A stretch of DNA of 64,000 bases from Halisarca cf. caerulea (lineage: Eukaryota; Porifera; Demospongiae; Chondrillida; Halisarcidae), in contig CAUJGJ010000313.1 of the NCBI GenBank assembly GCA_963170055.1, positions 2,206,201-2,270,200 of the forward strand, written 5' to 3'. The notes beneath the pieces were generated by a model. That model did not search any database. It worked only from the letters and a program-made list of their open reading frames with translations, and was not told the origin of the DNA. Made by a program: the position numbers and the translations under genes. Each line of letters starts with the position of its first letter. Position 1 is the first letter of the stretch. Below are positions 35,584 through 48,300 of this stretch, piece after piece.

Positions 35584-36990
35584 ATGGAAGGCATCAAGTC
35601 AGTCCCTAGTCCTCGCGAAATAGAGCTGGCAAAAGCGAGCAAAAAGCCAGTAAACTACGAATACCAAAGGCCCCCTTTCTTGAGTCTGCAACAAAAGGAT
35701 CTGGATGAGGCCAGAGATCATGGCACAAGAAAGATTCTACAGCCTTCAAATCAAGATCAGGTACCATGGGGAGCTGGATATGCAGAAGCTATTAATTCAG
35801 GTAAATCGATGTTCAAGAATGAGGATCAAGCATCAGTGCATGTTGGAGTAATAGAATATGTTGATAATAAAGGTAAAAGGATTCAGCTACGGTATGTCCT
35901 ATATGGGGTGTTTGATGGTCATGCTGGAACTGATGCTGCACTTTGGGCTGCTAACACACTCCATGAACATATACATTTAAACCTTGAAGCAATAAAGTCC
36001 TACTTGGCACAGGATGAGACTGAGGTTGTCACTGAGTGTGATCCGGGGCTTGGATACATGACTGATCCTATACCAAAAGACGATTTGGTAGCTGGTGCTC
36101 TTGAAAAAGCTTTCATTGAAATGGATGAGCAAATTCGGAATGAATCCCAGGCCTATCGCATTGATGGTGGATGTACAGCTATGGTTGCCCTTTTTATGCA
36201 GAATAAATTGTACATGGCTAATGCTGGTGATTGCAGGGCTATTATTTTGCAAGAGAAATTTACCAAATTCCATGAAATGTCGATGGATTTCACTCCTGAA
36301 ACAGATCGTATTAGATTACAGGCGCTCGCATACTTGCAGCCTCAGTTACTTGGAAACTATTATGGCCGTTTGGAGTTCCAAAGACGGTTAAGAAAGAAAG
36401 ACATTGGATCGAAAGTTTTGTGCAGGGATCGGTATACAAATGGCTGGATGTTTCATTCTGTTACTGAAGCAGATGTTCTTAGGGTACCCATGATAACTGG
36501 CCATGGTAAGCGAGCTCGACTCTTAGCTACTATTGGAACAACAAGAGGATTTGGAGACCACTTTTTAGAGGCTCCTGGTAATGTTTTTGTCAAGCCTTTC
36601 TTAACCCCAGTGCCAGAAGTTAGGGCAATTAGTCTGAGTGCCATTGATCTCCAGCCTACTGATATTCTTGTAATGGCAACTGATGGTCTGTGGGAATGCC
36701 TTTCAAATGAAGATGCGTTGGAAATTGTACGAGAAGCAAGTGAAAATGTGGATAATCCTAATAGTTTGTGTCCTCACCTTGCTCATGAACTGGTTGCAAC
36801 ATCACGAGGGCAATTTGGTCCCAAAGGATGGAAAAGTAGAAACAATCAAATTGCTAGCGGTGATGACATTACCTGCTTTGTTATTCCCTTACACAAATAC
36901 CGTGATCCCCCATTATGTTCCTCTGATGGAGACTTGGACCCGGTTCTCTTCGGTCCACCACAGCATTCCATTCAGAACGATCAACTGTGA
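35584..36990 (+). CDS. PPM1H: PPM-type protein phosphatase, PPM1H/J/M subfamily
   Basis: A metal-dependent serine/threonine phosphatase; human PPM1H removes LRRK2-added phosphates from Rab GTPases. A single uninterrupted frame of 468 codons (human 514) starts at the first ATG, MEGIKSVPSPREIE. Subfamily landmarks are YQRPPFLSL and PWGAGYAEAINSGKSMFKNE near the N-terminus. PPM motifs are all present: YGVFDGHAG (metal ligands D111 and G112), GGCTAMVALF, ANAGDCRA, ARLLATIGTTRGFGDH, ILVMATDGLWE and SGDDITCFVIP near the C-terminus with the last metal-binding aspartate. The absence of introns contrasts with its many-exon neighbours and suggests an old retrocopy that gained the divergent promoter, or intron loss. 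The frame is intact and looks functional. PPM1J and PPM1M are equally possible names. Confidence 0.93.
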   Translation: MEGIKSVPSPREIELAKASKKPVNYEYQRPPFLSLQQKDLDEARDHGTRKILQPSNQDQVPWGAGYAEAINSGKSMFKNEDQASVHVGVIEYVDNKGKRIQLRYVLYGVFDGHAGTDAALWAANTLHEHIHLNLEAIKSYLAQDETEVVTECDPGLGYMTDPIPKDDLVAGALEKAFIEMDEQIRNESQAYRIDGGCTAMVALFMQNKLYMANAGDCRAIILQEKFTKFHEMSMDFTPETDRIRLQALAYLQPQLLGNYYGRLEFQRRLRKKDIGSKVLCRDRYTNGWMFHSVTEADVLRVPMITGHGKRARLLATIGTTRGFGDHFLEAPGNVFVKPFLTPVPEVRAISLSAIDLQPTDILVMATDGLWECLSNEDALEIVREASENVDNPNSLCPHLAHELVATSRGQFGPKGWKSRNNQIASGDDITCFVIPLHKYRDPPLCSSDGDLDPVLFGPPQHSIQNDQL

Positions 36991-37491
36991 ATTTGTTCAT
37001 AATATTAGTTTTGTTTAGTGGTACTTATATTTGTGAATGCTGTGTACATTTAGTTATTGTTTGAAGAAAATGGTAAATATTGACTTTTGCATGTTGTCTT
37101 CTTATCTGCATGAGATTTGTAAGGAATGTCACGTGAACATATATGTACATAATGTATCTCATAGATACTGATTGTGTCCGTTAGGTTGGAGTATCTATAT
37201 AATATTATTATGGTATAATACATATAGGTCCAGAGAAACACACACTAGTGAGGTAGCCAGAAGATTCTAGATAAAGAGCATTTAACTAGAACAACATGTA
37301 GACGGATAATATGATATTGGCACCCTATATATATATATTCACTGAATTTGAAAGCGATCATGAATTAGGGCCAAGGCCCATCCGGTCCCCCTGCATACTT
37401 CCTACACCTATATGTAATAGTGTTACGCCTACACCTATGTAATGGTATACTAAATATTATATATTTCAATACAGCAATATATATGTACGTA

Positions 37492-37721
37492 CAGTGAAAC
37501 CTCCATAATAAGGACATCACTGAGACCACAGTTTGCTGTCCTGTATTGTGTATGGAGGTGTCGATCCTTAATTTCAGAGGACTCAACTGTACACATGTCA
37601 ATGTGACGGATTTCAAATGGGACAGAGTAATGGTGTCCTGTTGTAAGGAGGTTTCTGCACTTCAGAGGTGCCCTTTAATTCATAATGTATTAAAAAGACC
37701 ACTCAAGGGTCCAAGTGATGC

Positions 37722-37752
<31 letters not shown>

Positions 37753-37800
37753 TCTTTGTAGACAGGTGGTCCTTGTACACAGGTGTATTATAGTATCACT
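37492..37800. mobile_element. Decayed CAGTGAAACCTCC element or tandem pair
   Basis: A TA-preceded CAGTGAAACCTCCATAATAA end is followed by several GGTCCTT/AAGGAGGTTTC and GACAGGTGGTCC phrases and a (TA)n run at 37721-37747. The pattern matches the CAGTGGAACC group, but the right end is unclear. Confidence 0.45.
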
Positions 37801-38103
37801 GAGGTGGCCCATGAAGCAGCCTACAGTGGTTTCTACGTACGTATATAGATAGGTGGCCCTTCTATGCAAGTGGTCAATTCTACAAATGTGTGTTATTGTG
37901 TAGAAATGCATGTTGTATTAATTATCTTTCTTAATGCATGGTTTGGTTTGGATTGCTGATTATGTTCAGATACGCAAATCTGCAAATTATGCATATTGGA
38001 GTTGTACCTTCTTTTCTATTACATATGCATTATTTTTCATTGGAAATGATTAATAAATTGCAATTTTTTGAAATGTATCTCATCTTCAACACAATTACTG
38101 TTA

Positions 38104-38260
38104 CATAGATAGATAGATAGATTTATTTCTGGTCTTGGCCAAAACTGACCCTTGACCTCAGCAGAGTACAGCAGAGAAAAAAAGTAAACTAAATATATAC
38201 ATAATAGTACATAAAAAGTGAGAAGGCAAGAAAGTTTTATGTACTTCAATTCACATTATA
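38104..38260 (-). mobile_element. Possible LINE 3' tail with ATCT repeats
   Basis: On the minus strand the sequence reads ...TTGGCCAAGACCAGAAATAA followed by ATCTATCTATCTATCTAT. An AATAAA-like site followed by a short tandem repeat is typical of CR1/L2-like retrotransposon 3' ends. No coding part was recognised beside it. Confidence 0.4.
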
Positions 38261-38674
38261 AGACTCTACAATTTTGTATATATAGTACATAGAAGAGAAC
38301 TTAATTCAAGTTACGTGCATTATAAGATTCAGTTTGCTACAGTTTTGTAAAGTGCAAGTAATATACATAGTTCACACTGATCGATGGTAAAATGAATGAT
38401 AATCTAAGCTGTGATGCTTTAAAAACATATAGAGCTGTTTGGTAAATGATGTTGGTGTCTTGATGATTGAGTAAAAATACAAATTTTCACTGTTATTCAG
38501 GTGATGGAGGTGAGGGAATCTACTGCAGACATAAGCTTGTCTAATTCTTGGGTTAGATAAGGTGAAAAGATATTGCTCTGGTTGTTTGAAGTTAGACTTA
38601 AAAAGGCAGTAGCTTCTCATTTTGTTTCCCGGATTGGGAGAGTCCCTGTTCTTTGGATAAGTCAAATTTACATT

Positions 38675-38678
<4 letters not shown>

Positions 38679-38738
<60 letters not shown>
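38679..38738. repeat. (TA)n microsatellite
   Basis: Sixty bases of perfect TA alternation. It is followed by about 170 bp of ATTACCATTACA-type degenerate repeats (38740-38930). Confidence 0.95.
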
Positions 38739-38739
<1 letters not shown>

Positions 38740-39156
38740 TTGTTGTGGCCACTGCAGGGGTGCTGTAATCAACTACCATTGCAATTATCGGAGTATTACA
38801 ACAGCCCAATTACCATTAATTACCACTACAGATATTCACTAAAGCACTCAATTATCATTTCAAATACATTTCAACAATTACCATTACAATAACTACTAAT
38901 TACAGATGTCATGGATGAGTGCAAAAGTTACCATACCTTACTGAGATTTCATGTTTGTAGTAACATATAGCCACTTCAACAAGTCACTGTACTTATTGTA
39001 GCACATGACTTAGCTCAAACTAACCAAAATTTACCTTCTTATGGGGAGTATCCACAGGTATAAAAGATATCCATCACAGTAGTTGCTTGGTAATAGTGTA
39101 AGGTGATTCAAATAGCAAAAGAATACCACATACCATTACAACTACTCTGAGACTGA

Positions 39157-39398
39157 GGCCCCATTTACAAGTATCTGGATACCCTTGTAAATGTATACTT
39201 TTGAGGACGTTTACACAGACTATTTACACAAAAACGCCGAAAACGTATAAGCGAATGTGGATACTTCGTAAATGGATACCTAAGTGGCTACTCTATAAAC
39301 ACATACATCGATCGTTTCGATCGTTTTTGTGTAAACAAGTTGTAAACGCATTCAAAAGTATACGTTTATAAAGGTATCTGGATATCTGTAAATGGGCC
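39157..39398. mobile_element. GGCCCCATTTACA inverted-repeat element
   Basis: The left end GGCCCCATTTACAAGTATCT pairs with the right end GGTATCTGGATATCTGTAAA-TGGGCC. Inside are further TATACTTTTGA/TCAAAAGTATA and AAAAACG/CGTTTTTGTGTAAAC arms, so the whole 242-bp unit is a long imperfect palindrome. No clear target duplication was seen. Confidence 0.75.
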
Positions 39399-39465
39399 TG
39401 AAGCAGCTCCATTACAATTACGCTATACCATTACCACAACACTGATATATCTATATATATGCATA

Positions 39466-39511
<46 letters not shown>

Positions 39512-39977
39512 GACATACTAATTCTTCCACACGAAAAGTGCATGGGTTGCAATGCCTATAGCTGTCAGTCTCCATTTGTGCATTTTATACTTAATGATCA
39601 GAGATGCAAATTTAAAGTTTTGCAAAGGCTTTTCAATCTTAAAAAAATGATGGACAATAATTAATAGACATTGCACTTGAAAGTTGATCCTTAAACTGCT
39701 ACCTGTAGACTGCATAAGTTCTAGACTTCATTATACTATCAATATAGCACATCTGATAACTGCTTATTGGTTGCATGAATCCTTGAGCCCAGTGATTGAG
39801 AGTGATGGCTCAAGATTATATTGCATGACATGCATAGTTTTTTCACTTTATTGTATGGTGGTAGATCCCATAATAACTTATGCATACGTACGTAGGTCTT
39901 GAGAAAAATTGAGTGCTTTATGTAATAGCTGCACATAAAGTTCAAAGCTATAGCTATAGTTGCACACTGATTATATA

Positions 39978-40260
39978 AACTAGGGGGGAAGGTGGCCTTC
40001 GGCCTTCGGCCGCCTTCCCCCCTAGTTTGGGTGGCGGGTGCAACCCTTATATCAAGTGAAGAGGTTGTATCAAGGGAATTAATTAATCTATTTGAGTGTA
40101 ATGTCTATCAAGAATAAGCTCATAGTATAAGCTAGTTAGTCACATGGGTGCATGCAACTCTTACGTCAAGTGTATAGTAGAAACATGATAAGTGCAGTTC
40201 TTGCATTCAAAATTGCTTCAAATCTAGATCTGCCTTTAAGTATCACATGTACACTCACAT

Positions 40261-40296
<36 letters not shown>

Positions 40297-40680
40297 GCGC
40301 GCGCACACACACACACACACTTACACGCGTACGCGCGCACACACACACACACCATGTACACATATACTCACATACACACTTACACACCACACACATGCGC
40401 ACACGTGCACGGGCACATATATACACACATACACCTGTCACACCTCTCTCTCCCTCCCTCCACACACGTACACACATATATACACACACCTCTCACTCTC
40501 CCTCCCTCCCTCCCTCCACACACATACACATATACACACGTACACACGCACACACACCTCTCATACCTCTCTCTCCCTCCCTCCCCCTTCCCTCTCCATC
40601 TCCCTTTCTCTCTCACACATACACACACACACACACCACACACATGTACACACATTCACACACATGTCACACACAAATTG
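39978..40680 (-). mobile_element. Hairpin-ended, microsatellite-bearing element, copy A
   Basis: The left end is a 50-bp palindrome (AACTAGGGGGGAAGG...CCTTCCCCCCTAGTT). A unique block of about 220 bp follows (GGGTGGCGGGTGCAACCCTT, AGTTAGTCACATGGGTGCA, TTGCATTCAAAATTGCTTCA), then 430 bp of composite CA/CTCTCCCTCC repeat. The same order occurs reversed at 61655-62572. A hairpin near one end, a unique block and an internal simple-repeat block is the layout of Helentron-associated non-autonomous elements (DINE-1/HINE type). The hairpin followed by CTAGTT also recalls Helitron 3' ends. Assignment to that class is inference. Confidence 0.7.
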
Positions 40681-40844
40681 TAAGAAAGGTACTTCTTTAC
40701 GTACGTTGATCCACAACATATATACCCAGAGGAGAGGAGGGCCATACCTTGCTTCCTACCTTATGTGAAGGGCATGCATGCACATCAGAGAAAATATAGG
40801 CAAGATATGATAGGAAGTATGGACTAGCTATAATCTCAGTTTTC

Positions 40845-41201
40845 CACCAGTGGGACACTTTGCATGAGAAGCACATACTGACGAGGGTGAAGGATCCACA
40901 GAAGACCAAAGACAATTAAGGAGGTTACAGAATACCATGCGGGGAATGCAGTGAAGTGTATATTGGAGAGACAGTGAGACCAGCCATTGAAGATGAGGAT
41001 AGGGGAACATGGATGAGGGGTGGACAAGAGGGACATGAAGATCGAATGCTAATGCAGTTCATTCAGAGATTTTCAACCATTTGCATCAACCGGGAGGAAA
41101 CCACTAGTACTGTTGTAGAGAAAGAAAAGAGAGTAAACAAAGGAGAGGGGAATCAATTAAAGAAAGTATTCACATCGGGAGAAGCAGGAGTTACAACCTG
41201 A
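40845..41201 (+). pseudogene. Penelope-like element GIY-YIG endonuclease fragment
   Basis: The frame reads LTRVKDPQKTKDN, an in-frame stop at 40917-40919, then GGYRIPCGECSEVYIGETVR. The VKDP...Y.IPC..C...YIGET.R string is the start of the GIY-YIG nuclease that follows the RT in Penelope-like retroelements. The frame continues to a stop at 41199-41201. The RT part is absent and the stop shows it is inactive. It lies next to the hairpin element at 39978. Confidence 0.75.
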
Positions 41202-41645
41202 ACGAGGGGTACCCCCTCAGCCCAGTGTGGGACATCCTGATCAAAGACATATATATGGTCATATATAAATATATATTATCCATCCATCATCCCATTGCAT
41301 GGTCTTTTATAGGCCAATGGGTAACTATTAGCAATAGCCAATGATGTTTATAATTTTTGTATTGCATGTGCCTGAAGAAGCCCTTGAAGGGTGAAATGTT
41401 GCACTATTGATTTTGTGAGAAAAGAATATTGTTGAGTATCATTATAGACATGCTAAACAATAGTTCTACAACCGGAAAGTATACAACCAACATGTCTAAC
41501 AACCTTCATGCATGTGTCATATCCAGAGCACTTAAATATATCAGGAGCTAGACCTCTGATCAATTAAGTCAAACCTTTAAATTCCGTGCCTACAAGTCCT
41601 TAGGAAATTATATAGGATTTATAAATCTATTGTGTGCATGCACAC

Positions 41646-42020
41646 CAGGGCTGGGGCGAGCACTACGGCCACTACGGCCATGGCCGGACTTACTTTTGAA
41701 TAAGACTCAAAAGAAAATAGTATATTATTGAATCTCCTTTATTTTTAGAGCAAAACGTTCAGAATTTCAACCAGAACATTCCTGAAGCTACAGTTTGTTT
41801 ATTAGCGCAACACATGCTCGTGTGAGATAAAATGGCGTCGCTGGATTATTGTTGTTGCCTTGTTCACTTTCTAAAGAATCTTAGATGGCACCTTCACAAT
41901 TGTCTTCCTCGCCCTCATCTAATTGTAAATTTTGAGCGCTTTGGTGATCAAGTTCCACTAATGATAAAAACTGTGATGGACACTGGCCTGAGTAAGAAAA
42001 TATTGCTTCCCCCAGCCCTG
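41646..42020. mobile_element. CAGGGCTGGGG-ended hAT-like MITE
   Basis: Perfect 11-bp inverted ends CAGGGCTGGGG and CCCCAGCCCTG enclose 375 bp. The flanks are both CA-rich (ATGCACAC and CACACACA), so an 8-bp duplication cannot be judged. The inner ACTACGGCCACTACGGCC near the left end is a subterminal repeat. A short frame (MASLDYCCCLVHFLKN) has no known match. Confidence 0.6.
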
Positions 42021-42328
42021 CACACACACATCATCATCATCATCAGTATGTATACAAAGAAGCAAAACTATTATACCACATAAGGGCCAAAACATTCTAT
42101 AGTATTAGTATACAATAACTTTTTTACTAATATCCATGTAAAATACAGCACGGAATATGTGAGCATAACTAATACAAGTGATATGTAATATATACAGTAC
42201 AAAGTTTAATGCAGTGAGAAATATGTACACACGTACCTCCATGAATGCCCAACTTTTATGTACAGAAGCAAAACACAATAATATATTGTATTTACAGTGA
42301 AAGGTAATCAAAAAATCACTACTGATAG

Positions 42329-45300
42329 TTAATTATCTTCATATTCCTCCAGTTTACTTTTGCTGACATCGTATGAGGCAGATTCATGTTTCCAACACTT
42401 GAATGTATGATGCTAAAAAAGAAGTCACAAGCAATTTCTAACAATCTAAACTGAAGTACATACTCTCTCTCTATCTCTCTCTATCCCAATTAGCAGTTCT
42501 CTTCGACATCTCTACATTCCAAATGGGCACTTACATAGGCTACATTGGATTGGAAATCTTCAATAATCAGGGAAGGACTTTAGCCAGTTACTACAGTGAA
42601 TTCTCATTAATTCGCCACCACTTTATCTGCCATCAATTTTGTAAATGAATAGATTGAACAGGCTGCACATTGATTTGGATAATCCGCGAAACTCATTAAT
42701 CCACTCCATTTTTGTCAAAATGAATTGATTCAGATTAATGAGAATTCACTGTACTGCCATGGCACCCTGCATATAGAAACTCGGTAATCAGACACCTCAA
42801 TAATCTGACGTTCTTTCTAATATAACCTTCTTCCGTGAGACAGCCATCAGATTAGACTAAGAATCACTTGATAACATGACATCTATTATGAGGCTCATGG
42901 AGTGTCGGACTAAGGAGGTTTCACAAAGCAGAATAGAGACAAAGTCAAATAGGAATGGGATAGAAAATATGAGGAAATTAGGCATTCTGATAGATGCCAA
43001 CCAATTGCCAATAGAGGTAAAATGAAAAAAATTGATATTGAAACATTATACTGGTTACACAAGGAGAGTTGTGTACTCTTATGTCTGAAAGTCACAGTTG
43101 ATTTAACAAAAGCTTGCCTTGAATCAGAAGGACATACAGAACGTGGAAGGGAACACCATAGTGACACACAAAAGCTGAAATAAGCACTGCCCTCTAAGAA
43201 GACTTGACCATAGGAAAATTAGCTAAGGCTATTTGGGTGAGTACGGCATTTGCAAAGCAGGGAATGAAAAAGGGAATAAGTAGGAAGGGCATGCGAGTTT
43301 GGGCACTTCAACATGAGCTCAGCAAGGTGGAGTTTTTATTAGGCAATGGCAGATGGATGGTTTGCCACAAAGTAGAAGCAAGAGAGACACAGGGGCATTG
43401 TGGGCATACGAAGTCATAGATAAATGAGTTTGCAGGCTAGTTAATTCTTGTTAGGTACAATTACCTCAAAACAACACAGACATATTCCAGGAATTCGACA
43501 AAGTAATCATCTAAGATGTCATCATATGCACTTACCTCTATCATATACCTTCCTATTCCACTGTCTGGATGTCGATATCCATAAAGTAGTACAATGCTGA
43601 TGATTAACACAACGACTAGAATGCTCAGGACCACAGCTGTCACTATAATACCAATAGTAATGCCAGCAACTTGCCCTGGTGAGATTTCACTGGCTAGCAT
43701 ATTCTGTAAAAAAAGAAAAACAGTAAAATCCACAGACTAACACTATGGTGTTGGTATCATGTACTAGACTCCAGCCAAATCATCATCTGTGAACAATAAA
43801 ACTTCCCTTCTTATCTTGGGCTCTATCTGCAGACCTTCATCATTAACTTTGCAAAGCATTACAACAAAAGACAGATATACAGGAGTGACAAGTGTAACGC
43901 AAAGGCAAGAACAACCTAGTATGACAGCAAAAGACACAGTCCCTCACGCAGCATATAAACCTCTTTAACCACACCCATGAACACATCTGCCTACTACTGC
44001 ATTTGCTTTTCATGAACAGCCTGGATCCAGGGGGTCATAGAGGCCTGTGCATGGGTAAGTTGTTGAGCACTGAAAAATATCTGCCTGTGCATTTATGCTT
44101 CTGGACACAAAAGTATACTAGTATAGCTTATCTGAAACAAGATGTTCTCCTAAACCCACCAACTTAGTCTCCAAATCTGCTAGGGAGTGCACTATTGCAC
44201 TATGTCATAACGATAAAAGCACTCAGTTGATTTAGCAGGAGCAATATAGATGGAGTTCCTATTATTGGTACTGTTTACCATTTACTGTTAAGTTTAGATT
44301 TGAATCTGGCAGTAGCTGATGTGAACATCTCCTCCTATTGATATGATTACAAAATGTGATGTCTCAAAACCAGTCTGCACATCATCACAAGAGGCAGGAA
44401 GAGACATACCATATAGCAGGAATTTTAATTTGGTTCCAGATGGTATTGATGAAAATAAAATTTGGCAAATTGAACATAAATGCTATAAACTATTGTTAGT
44501 TTAAATGATTTCTGAGGGGTTTTGTCCCACGATTGTAATGAGACCGTTGCTCTGCCGCCATCTTATATGCTAAAACATGGTGGCTGAGAGAAGTATGTGG
44601 AAAATAAGTGCAGAAAACATAGATTCTGCAATGATTACAATATTGATGACTTTTAAATTTGGCGTTTCTTCCACAAATCTGCCAAAAAGCCAAATCAAAA
44701 CCATCGCTGAAGTTTCCTGCTATACGGTATGGTTTATGTTGGCTTCATTGTCATGTGGGAGGAGGAGAAGCAATTGATTGCCCCACCCTCATACATTCTT
44801 CTGGATGTGCTATCTGACATAATTAGACACAGAAGGTAAAAATCGCTGTATCATACAAGAAACATTAACATGTACAGTACAAGGTTATAAACTATGTCAT
44901 AATATTTTATGCTTGGAACACGCAAAAAACATTGAACAAGTAACATCAAGAGCTTGTAGTAGTGTACAATATAAAATGTACTATATACATGTACATACAT
45001 AAACATGTATTCAAAATCATCACTAATTCCTTCTACTAACCTTTGTTGAATTTTCCACTATACAAGAAAGATTTGCCTATAAATGATATGGACATTAGTA
45101 AATAAATAAAAGCAAGTGACTATTGAAGAAAATAACAGTTGCATGAGTCTGAAAACACAATAAAGTCAGGGCAAAAGGAAACATACAAACTAAAGTATAA
45201 ATATGGTTGCACACAATGGAAGTGAATCAAACCTTTTCAGCTGCCACAAGTATCAGTACCTGAGATATTTGTATATAGGAAGGATAAGACTTTGTCTTGG

Positions 45301-48300
45301 TTAATTACTAGAGTAAAAGGTTATAATTATAGTAGTACCCCTTTTGAGAGACCACCCTCATGAAATACCAGCTCTTTTGTAAGACTGGTATTGCTGGTTA
45401 CAAATGTAGTATGTCCCATACTAACTTCCACTTAATCAGAGACCACCTTTCACAGGTCCCTAAGGGTGGTCTTTCATAAGGGATACTACTGTACATTCAT
45501 AGCCACTGGCCACGTGGTTCAGGCAGCAAAAAGGATTTGATTGTCAGCACAGCATGCGAGGACATCACTCCTCTCTAAACTCCTGGTCATCCAATGTCAG
45601 CAAGTAATATGGTCTGTCATTACCAGGATTGAATGTACGTAACTGATGTAATATTGGCACACTACTCCCTATTTTTTCAATGAATTCATTGATTCACATT
45701 TATACACACTTTACTCTTTACTTCTATTTAGATAGATGTAGCAAGGTAGGTCACTGCAAATATGTTCTTCTTTGAGAGAGAAATACCATACTATTGCCAA
45801 ATAGTCTAATTACAAAAATCATGCATGCAGCAATAATAGGAGTCTGATGAGGTTTAAAGGCCCAGGAGACAGAATTCCCTAGTCCAAAAACTGTTTGTTG
45901 GGTTCTGGCAGGGCCAGAGAGGACGAAACTCAGCTAACCAATGTGCCCCTGTAATTGCTAGTTGTGAGTAGGGGTTCAATTGATCGGGGCAACTTGGTTT
46001 TCCTTAAGTCACCAAAGAACATTTCAGCTTCTGGAATAGTCAATCTTCCAAGTTCATCTCATCCTTTTGGAGCTTGTACTCTCTCCCTCAAGCAGACTGT
46101 GTATGTGTGTGAATCATTTCTTCGGAGTTACACATCAGATCGTCTTCACTTCTCACCACCACGTGGTCGCCACCATCTTGATTTTACCAATATCAATAAT
46201 CAAGTCAAGTCAATATCAAGTCAATATCAATAACCAAGTTGATAATAGTTGTACACTGCCACGATGATTAGAGCTTCACAGACCCAAAAGCAAAAAGTGG
46301 AAATATTGTGTTGAACTAAATAGAGCTGAGATTTTAGCAATATAGGCTGTTGGCAGTCCTTGATCAAACTGCCAATACATCAAATCAATAGCCCTCCAAC
46401 ATTTCAGGCAAAACAATACAAAATTCAAAAGTGCCCACTAATATTTGTGCCTCTTTCAACTGGTTTAAATATAGTGTTACCTGTTTTGAGAGGCCACCCT
46501 GTGGTTCCAAAAAAGAGGTCTTTCAAGACAGGTGGTCTCTCATCAGAGGTTCACCTCAAATATATAGCCATAAAAATAAAATAAACTATGTAAGGTAGAG
46601 TGCCCTAATTCCGAACAGTCACTAATCCAAACACTGCTTTTCCTGAGCCCAGGAACTAAAATTGGAGATATTTTAGCCTAGCATTTCTTAGCACTAACAC
46701 AGGACATAACAGCTGCAAAAGAATAAAACTTAGATCTTTCTGTGTAGGCTAGGAGATACTGTGTTTGGAATTAGGGCACTCAACCTTATACTCAAATCTT
46801 TAAGGTATGAGTTACAATATGTAATAGTTACTACTTGCCCACGAGGGAGTAACTCATTTACTGCCTGAGGGTGAGAGCAGTAAATGCGTTACTCCCGAGA
46901 TGGACCAGTAGTAACTATTACATATTGTAACTCATACCTTTACATTGCTAAGTAAACGCTCTAAAGTGTCGGCTAATTTGAAGGTGTACTGAAGAAGGTT
47001 TCTTTCTCAAGATTTGATGTATTTTTCTGCGATTTACTTGCAATGGCAGGCTCCTCAAACATATGTGGCAAGCACTCACATGAGTCTATAGTTCCAGCTA
47101 CCACATCAAAAGCACCATGTTTCAACTTCGATGTAGATGATGAAGATTTTGAAATTCTACAGAGAGGATTTGTTCCTGAAAACACCAGTGCTGATGTATG
47201 GTGTCATCAGGCGATAAATGCTTCTATTTCTTGTTATTCCTTCCTCTCTGCTCTCTCTATAACTTTTATCTGCTCTTTTAAAGAAAGGATGTTTGTCTTT
47301 AATTTCCCCTTAGTATTTGAGTTTGAAATGGCCATAAGGCCATACAAAATTAATTTTATGTTTCTAGTCCCCTTCCTGGACAAAAAAAAATGGGGAAAAA
47401 AGAAAAAAAAAAGAAAAATTAGTGAGCATGCTGGGTTCAAACACTGACCAAAATATTGCAAACTATATTCAGTAAAGTATATGGGTTCAGCATTAAACAC
47501 ATGGACAACCATTGTGTTATTGTGGGACTAGTGGCTGTCCGGTTCCATACAGACATGCACTCCCCATCTAATTATGCTTTATAAGTTTGTATCTTTCAAC
47601 TTCCTTTGCTTCAACATTCTTATTAGCATTAATAGTGTTTGTTCACATTTATAAGGAATATACTCGCATGAATGCCTTTGACTAGATTGAAAAAAAAAAT
47701 ATAAATAAAAACCCTGGTGGCCTGGTCAATTTTCAAAGATGGCCTACACCAGAAACATATTACATTTACTTTGTGTGGCCTAATCCATAGATATATAACC
47801 TCGAGGTGGGAAATAAAATGGCAGTCCATCGATATCTGTGCTTTCAATCGCAGCTATTCTTGTAGTCTATTGAAGGCAAAATACACTTGCATTTGCGAAA
47901 GGAAGGATTATAGCAATGTGCTATGATAAATTATCCCCAGAATGGTTGCTTAATACAGGGAATTTAGTCTTATTTTCAACCAATTACCCTGGTCGCTGGT
48001 TGTGGTCATTCTTCAAAGGTAAAAATATATTACTAAACATCAGTGTCTGAAAATGTGGTCTTTGAAAAGAGGTGGTCGCTCATGGCAGTGGTCTCTCAAA
48101 TCAGGTACCACTGTACAAAAATTTACTTGGTCGATACAACCAATAATCACAGCTCCCAAGAAAATGCAGAAGATATAAGTTATGGTCCATAGCCCAGTTT
48201 CCCCTTTTGCATACTGTACAATGTGAAATTTTGATCAATTAACATTCACAGATGACACCAGTGGGATTCATTTGTGAACACTTTAAAATGTGAATTACTG

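Noticed and set aside
40260..40680. CRISPR-like or protein-coding interpretation of the repeated CTCTCCCTCC units
   Set aside because: Units are variable simple-sequence repeats with no constant repeat-spacer spacing.
43204..43419. A 71-codon plus-strand frame (MTIGKLAKAIWVSTAFAK)
   Set aside because: No family resemblance was seen, it lies in the last PLXDC intron on the opposite strand, and no splice partners were found.
44520..44790. GCCGCCATCTTATATGC / AACATGGTGGCTGAGAG block as a gene start
   Set aside because: It resembles ends of dispersed repeats containing CCGCCAT; the frame after the ATG has no recognisable product.
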